Positions 6,092-8,159 of a stretch of DNA of 8,159 nucleotides are shown piece after piece. The notes beneath the pieces were generated by a model. That model was not told where the DNA came from. It did no database searches and saw only the letters and a list, made by a program, of their open reading frames with translations. The stretch is from positions 1-8,159 of the forward strand of contig JAYTCQ010000378.1 in NCBI GenBank assembly GCA_043736395.1, read 5' to 3'. Origin of the DNA: JAFDVL01 sp043736395. Its GTDB lineage: Bacteria; Acidobacteriota; Blastocatellia; RBC074. Each line of letters starts with the position of its first letter. Positions within the stretch are counted from its first letter, which is position 1. Position numbers and translations under genes: made by a program.

Positions 6092-7588
6092 TTATTCAGT
6101 AACGCGGTCTCCGTGGTGAAGGGCGTTTGTGGAAGGCGTCAAACTCATTGCGCCCATGCTGCCAGAGGTTACGTCGTAATCGAAATTGTAACCTTCTTCG
6201 CCGTGTTGTGTCTGGTCGAGTCCCTGAATTTCTTCATCATCAGAGACCCGTAATCCAACCAGCTTATTAACCAGAACAAGCAGTGCATACGTACCGATGA
6301 CACTCAATGCTACCGCGATCAAAGCTCCGATAATTTGATTGGTTAATTGACGCGTATTGCCTTCGATTAATCCACTCGGCAACGTTACGCCGTTCGCGTC
6401 CTTAAACATTGGATTCACGGCACTATTGGCGAAGATTCCAACCAGAATCGCCCCAGTAAATCCGCTAATGCCGTGTACACCGAACGCATCCAGCGAATCA
6501 TCGTAACCGAATCGTTTCTTCATCTCAGTCACAGCAAAAAAGCATAGCGTACCAGCAATCGCCCCGATAAATAATGCCGACATCGGAGTCACATATCCTG
6601 CCGTTTGGGTGACTCCGGCGAGACCCGCAACAGCGCCGGAAATTCCTCCAAGGACAGTTGGTTTGCCAAGTCGAATCCATTCAATCGCCAACCAGGCTAA
6701 CGCTGCCGAAGCTGCTGCGAAATGGGTCGTGACGAAGGCATTCGTCGCAATGGCGTTTGATCCGAGTGCGCTGCCGGCATTAAATCCAAACCAACCAACC
6801 CATAATAAACAGGCACCGATCACACTCAGCACCAAATTGTGCGGCATAAACGGCATCTTTGGATAACCGGCGCGCTTGCCTAAATACAGCGCGCAGACCA
6901 ACGCCGAACAGCCTGATGAAATATGGACGACGGTGCCTCCGGCAAAATCGAGAACTGGAAAAACGCCACCCATTCCGGCGCCTGCGTTGAGAAATCCGCC
7001 TTGCCCCCACACCATGTGCGCTAATGGAAAATAAACGACAATCGCCCACAGCGTACAAAACACGAGCATGCCATTAAATTTCATCCGTTCAGCAAACGCT
7101 CCGGTAATCAACGCCGGAGTAATAATCGCAAACATTAATTGATAAATCATAAACGTTTGATGCGGAATTGTTGCGGCGTAAACTGATGGGTCTCCGCCGA
7201 CTCCGCGCATCAAAATATGTTCGAACCCGCCAATAAATGCATTACCTGGCGCGAACGACAGTGAGTATCCAAATAACGCCCAAATCACCGTAATCATCGC
7301 CATCATCGCGAAGCTTTGCATCATTGTCGTCAGCACATTTTTGCGACGGACTAAGCCGCCATAAAACAGCGCCAACCCCGGCCCCGTCATCATTAGCACC
7401 AGGGCGGACGACATCAGCATCCAGGCGTTGTCTCCTGCCATTTGAGCATTTGCGACTTCTTTTTTGAGGGTTAAAATTTGTTCCTGCAAAGAAGCTGAAG
7501 ATGCTTCCTGCGCTAAGGCGATGCCGCTGAGAGCTACCTGAGAAACCAGTAGCCTCAGCAGTAAACTTCCGCTTTGAGGGAGTTTCAT
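6092..7588 (-). CDS. amt: Ammonium transporter (Amt family)
   Basis: This 498-residue inner-membrane channel conducts ammonium/ammonia, normally as a trimer. A signal peptide (1-26, ending ALA) precedes a short polar stretch (27-52) and about eleven membrane helices from residue 55 to 445. The pore twin histidines are H222 (DFAGGTVVHISSG) and H372 (DAFGVHGISG). D214 matches the structural aspartate of E. coli AmtB, and W194 lies in AHMVWGQGG. The cytoplasmic tail keeps the PII-binding region GLRVSDDEEIQGLDQTQHGE (445-464), followed by an extra 34-residue Ser/Thr-rich end. It is upstream of the PII gene, opposite to the common glnK-amtB order. The ATG at 7588 is preceded by AAGGA 11 bases upstream. 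Nitrogen control of this unit is expected from its content, but I find no clear sigma-54 promoter. Confidence 0.97.
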   Translation of the reverse strand: MKLPQSGSLLLRLLVSQVALSGIALAQEASSASLQEQILTLKKEVANAQMAGDNAWMLMSSALVLMMTGPGLALFYGGLVRRKNVLTTMMQSFAMMAMITVIWALFGYSLSFAPGNAFIGGFEHILMRGVGGDPSVYAATIPHQTFMIYQLMFAIITPALITGAFAERMKFNGMLVFCTLWAIVVYFPLAHMVWGQGGFLNAGAGMGGVFPVLDFAGGTVVHISSGCSALVCALYLGKRAGYPKMPFMPHNLVLSVIGACLLWVGWFGFNAGSALGSNAIATNAFVTTHFAAASAALAWLAIEWIRLGKPTVLGGISGAVAGLAGVTQTAGYVTPMSALFIGAIAGTLCFFAVTEMKKRFGYDDSLDAFGVHGISGFTGAILVGIFANSAVNPMFKDANGVTLPSGLIEGNTRQLTNQIIGALIAVALSVIGTYALLVLVNKLVGLRVSDDEEIQGLDQTQHGEEGYNFDYDVTSGSMGAMSLTPSTNALHHGDRVTE

Positions 7589-7599
7589 GTTGAAAAATT

Positions 7600-7604
7600 T
7601 CCTT
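7600..7604 (-). promoter_or_regulatory. Putative Shine-Dalgarno of amt
   Basis: Minus-strand AAGGA lies 11 bases before the ATG at 7588. The spacing is slightly long, but no better site exists nearby, and the signal peptide starts correctly at this ATG. Confidence 0.55.
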
Positions 7605-7637
7605 TGCTAGTACTTATTGTTTTGGACTTATGCCTGC

Positions 7638-7649
7638 GTCTGACCAGAC
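7638..7649. promoter_or_regulatory. Short dyad upstream of amt, possible operator
   Basis: GTCTGACCAGAC has perfect five-base arms around AC. It is 50 bases upstream of the amt ATG and directly abuts the first copy of the TTAAAAATTCTGT direct repeat. The position suits an operator or a leader hairpin, but the motif is short and no regulator can be assigned. Confidence 0.25.
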
Positions 7650-7796
7650 TTAAAAATTCTGTGACAGCGAAGCCTTTGATTTTTACTACGAATGTCGTGA
7701 GAGGGCAAGGTGGCGTGGAGGGGTAGCGAAGCACAGCATGGAAATTTTTCAATAGTTAAAAGCTTCTCCCGCCAAGTAGATTTTTAAAAATTCTGT
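7650..7796. repeat. Direct repeat of 13 bases upstream of amt
   Basis: TTAAAAATTCTGT occurs at 7650-7662 and 7784-7796, 134 bases apart, and nowhere else that I noticed in the window. The second copy overlaps the palindrome ATTTTTAAAAAT. The repeats may be paired regulator sites for amt, or chance in an AT-rich region. Confidence 0.5.
7680..7708 (-). promoter_or_regulatory. Weak sigma-70-like promoter candidate for amt
   Basis: On the minus strand, TTGCCC (7708-7703) and TAAAAA (7685-7680) are separated by 17 bases, each matching four of six consensus bases. It would start transcription about 85 bases upstream of the amt ATG, just before the dyad at 7638-7649. Without expression data this is only a candidate. 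Confidence 0.22.
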
Positions 7797-7937
7797 AAAA
7801 GATTCGGCGATAAATAGTGGTGCTGGCGCGCCAATAACACAGATTCGATTAACGGGTGAGGAGATGGTGAAAAGCTCAATAGCATAATAAAATATACCAA
7901 TCGGATAGTCGGCAAAAATATAAAAAATCTCAAAACA

Positions 7938-7960
7938 ATCTCAGTGGGTCGAGCCGAGAT
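7938..7960 (-). terminator. Possible weak terminator after the partial reading frame
   Basis: Read on the minus strand, ATCTCGG can pair with CUGAGAU-type sequence seven pairs long (one G-U) around a nine-base loop, followed by a T-rich stretch (TGTTTTGAGATTTTTT). It begins 22 bases after the stop of the frame ending at 7983, the right place for an intrinsic terminator. The stem is short and the T-run is interrupted. Confidence 0.3.
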
Positions 7961-7982
7961 GATCTTGAATCAACTTCCGTAT

Positions 7983-8156
7983 TTATGATTCTTCGGGGAA
8001 ACTAATTAATTGACTAAAATCCGTTTTCCAAATATCAAGCTCAAATAATTGACCGCTATCATCTATATGTAAAACACACCAAGATGTCGGGCTTGAATTA
8101 TCCGGTTTGTGGTAATTCGTAAATAACGCCAGCCCTCCACCGATACCCGAATTTCT
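7983..8156 (-). pseudogene. 3' fragment of an unrecognised reading frame with no start codon
   Basis: The minus strand from 8156 to the TAA at 7985-7983 is open for 57 codons. The translation looks protein-like (for example GIGGGLALFTNY, then SWCVLHIDDSGQLFELDIWK, then SQLISFPEES at the end), with alternating hydrophobic positions suggesting the last beta-strands of a small domain. There is no ATG, GTG or TTG in these codons, and the in-frame codon at 8159-8157 is TAA, so it cannot be a complete gene as it stands. It is either the degraded end of a gene or one whose frame changes close to the window edge, by mutation or sequencing error. I do not recognise the family and assign no function. 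It is transcribed towards amt but separated from it by 394 bases. Confidence 0.4.
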
Positions 8157-8159
8157 TTA

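Larger units (their letters stand above)
7589..7982. other. Intergenic region upstream of amt
   Basis: These 394 bases hold no convincing gene on either strand; the short frames are broken by stops. The region separates amt from the partial reading frame at the right edge and should contain the amt promoter. Visible elements are the 12-base dyad GTCTGACCAGAC (7638-7649), a 13-base direct repeat TTAAAAATTCTGT (7650-7662 and 7784-7796), a perfect palindrome ATTTTTAAAAAT (7780-7791) overlapping the second copy, and a perfect palindrome TGGCGCGCCA (7824-7833). A TGG-TATATT extended -10-like box lies on the minus strand at 7891-7899. No match to the sigma-54 consensus TGGCAC-N5-TTGCA was found. 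Confidence 0.6.

Noticed and set aside
7726..7744. GTAGCGAAGCACAGCATGG as a further REP copy
   Set aside because: It starts with GTAGCG but has no palindrome behind it and no partner arm, so the resemblance is limited to the first six bases.
7605..7760. Sigma-54 (NtrC-type) promoter for amt
   Set aside because: I looked for TGGCAC-N5-TTGCA on the minus strand and found no match with the GG and GC at the right spacing.
7864..7890. Short plus-strand frame beginning ATGGTGAAAAGC after GAGGAG
   Set aside because: It stops after seven codons; too short to support as a gene or leader peptide.

Overview
The window looks like bacterial chromosome of moderate GC content. All five complete genes lie on the minus strand, so transcription runs from high to low coordinates. 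Nothing fixes the species. A Reg_prop/Y_Y_Y two-component kinase with a HisKA_3 core, a signal-peptide Amt followed by PII, and REP-like palindromes in the gaps would suit an environmental phylum such as Acidobacteriota (Blastocatellia-like). That placement is inference only.

Layout in the direction of transcription. At the right edge (7983-8156) is the 3' part of an unrecognised reading frame that has no usable start codon. Next is a 394-base upstream region (7589-7982) with weak candidate promoter and operator signals. It is followed by an ammonium transporter gene, amt (6092-7588), and a PII signal protein gene (5652-5990). These two encode interacting partners of nitrogen sensing, in the order amt-PII rather than the better known glnK-amtB. 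A SpoVR-family gene follows (4088-5491; GTG start with a strong GGAGG). Last is a NarL-type response regulator (3210-3959) joined without any gap to a 1006-residue membrane-bound propeller histidine kinase (189-3209). The regulator and kinase almost certainly form a signalling pair.

The most unusual aspect is between the genes. Each intergenic gap on the left side of the window is occupied, partly or almost wholly, by a different inverted repeat. These are a perfect 50-bp inverted repeat at 1-191, whose outer end supplies the kinase stop codon; a 26-bp repeat pair at 3969-4078; a nearly spacerless 103-bp palindrome at 5548-5650; and a REPIN-like doublet with GTAG heads at 6003-6086. The first and last share a core (TAGCGYAACC, six variable bases, GGTTGC). 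Several ends lie within 0-12 bases of a start or stop codon, and the two genes that begin just after an element (PII and the response regulator) have no clear Shine-Dalgarno sequence. This suggests small non-autonomous palindromic elements, at least some probably mobilised by a RAYT (REP-associated tyrosine transposase) encoded elsewhere, that have come to occupy these spacers and may influence termination, mRNA stability or translation. No transposase, tRNA, rRNA or CRISPR array was seen in the window.
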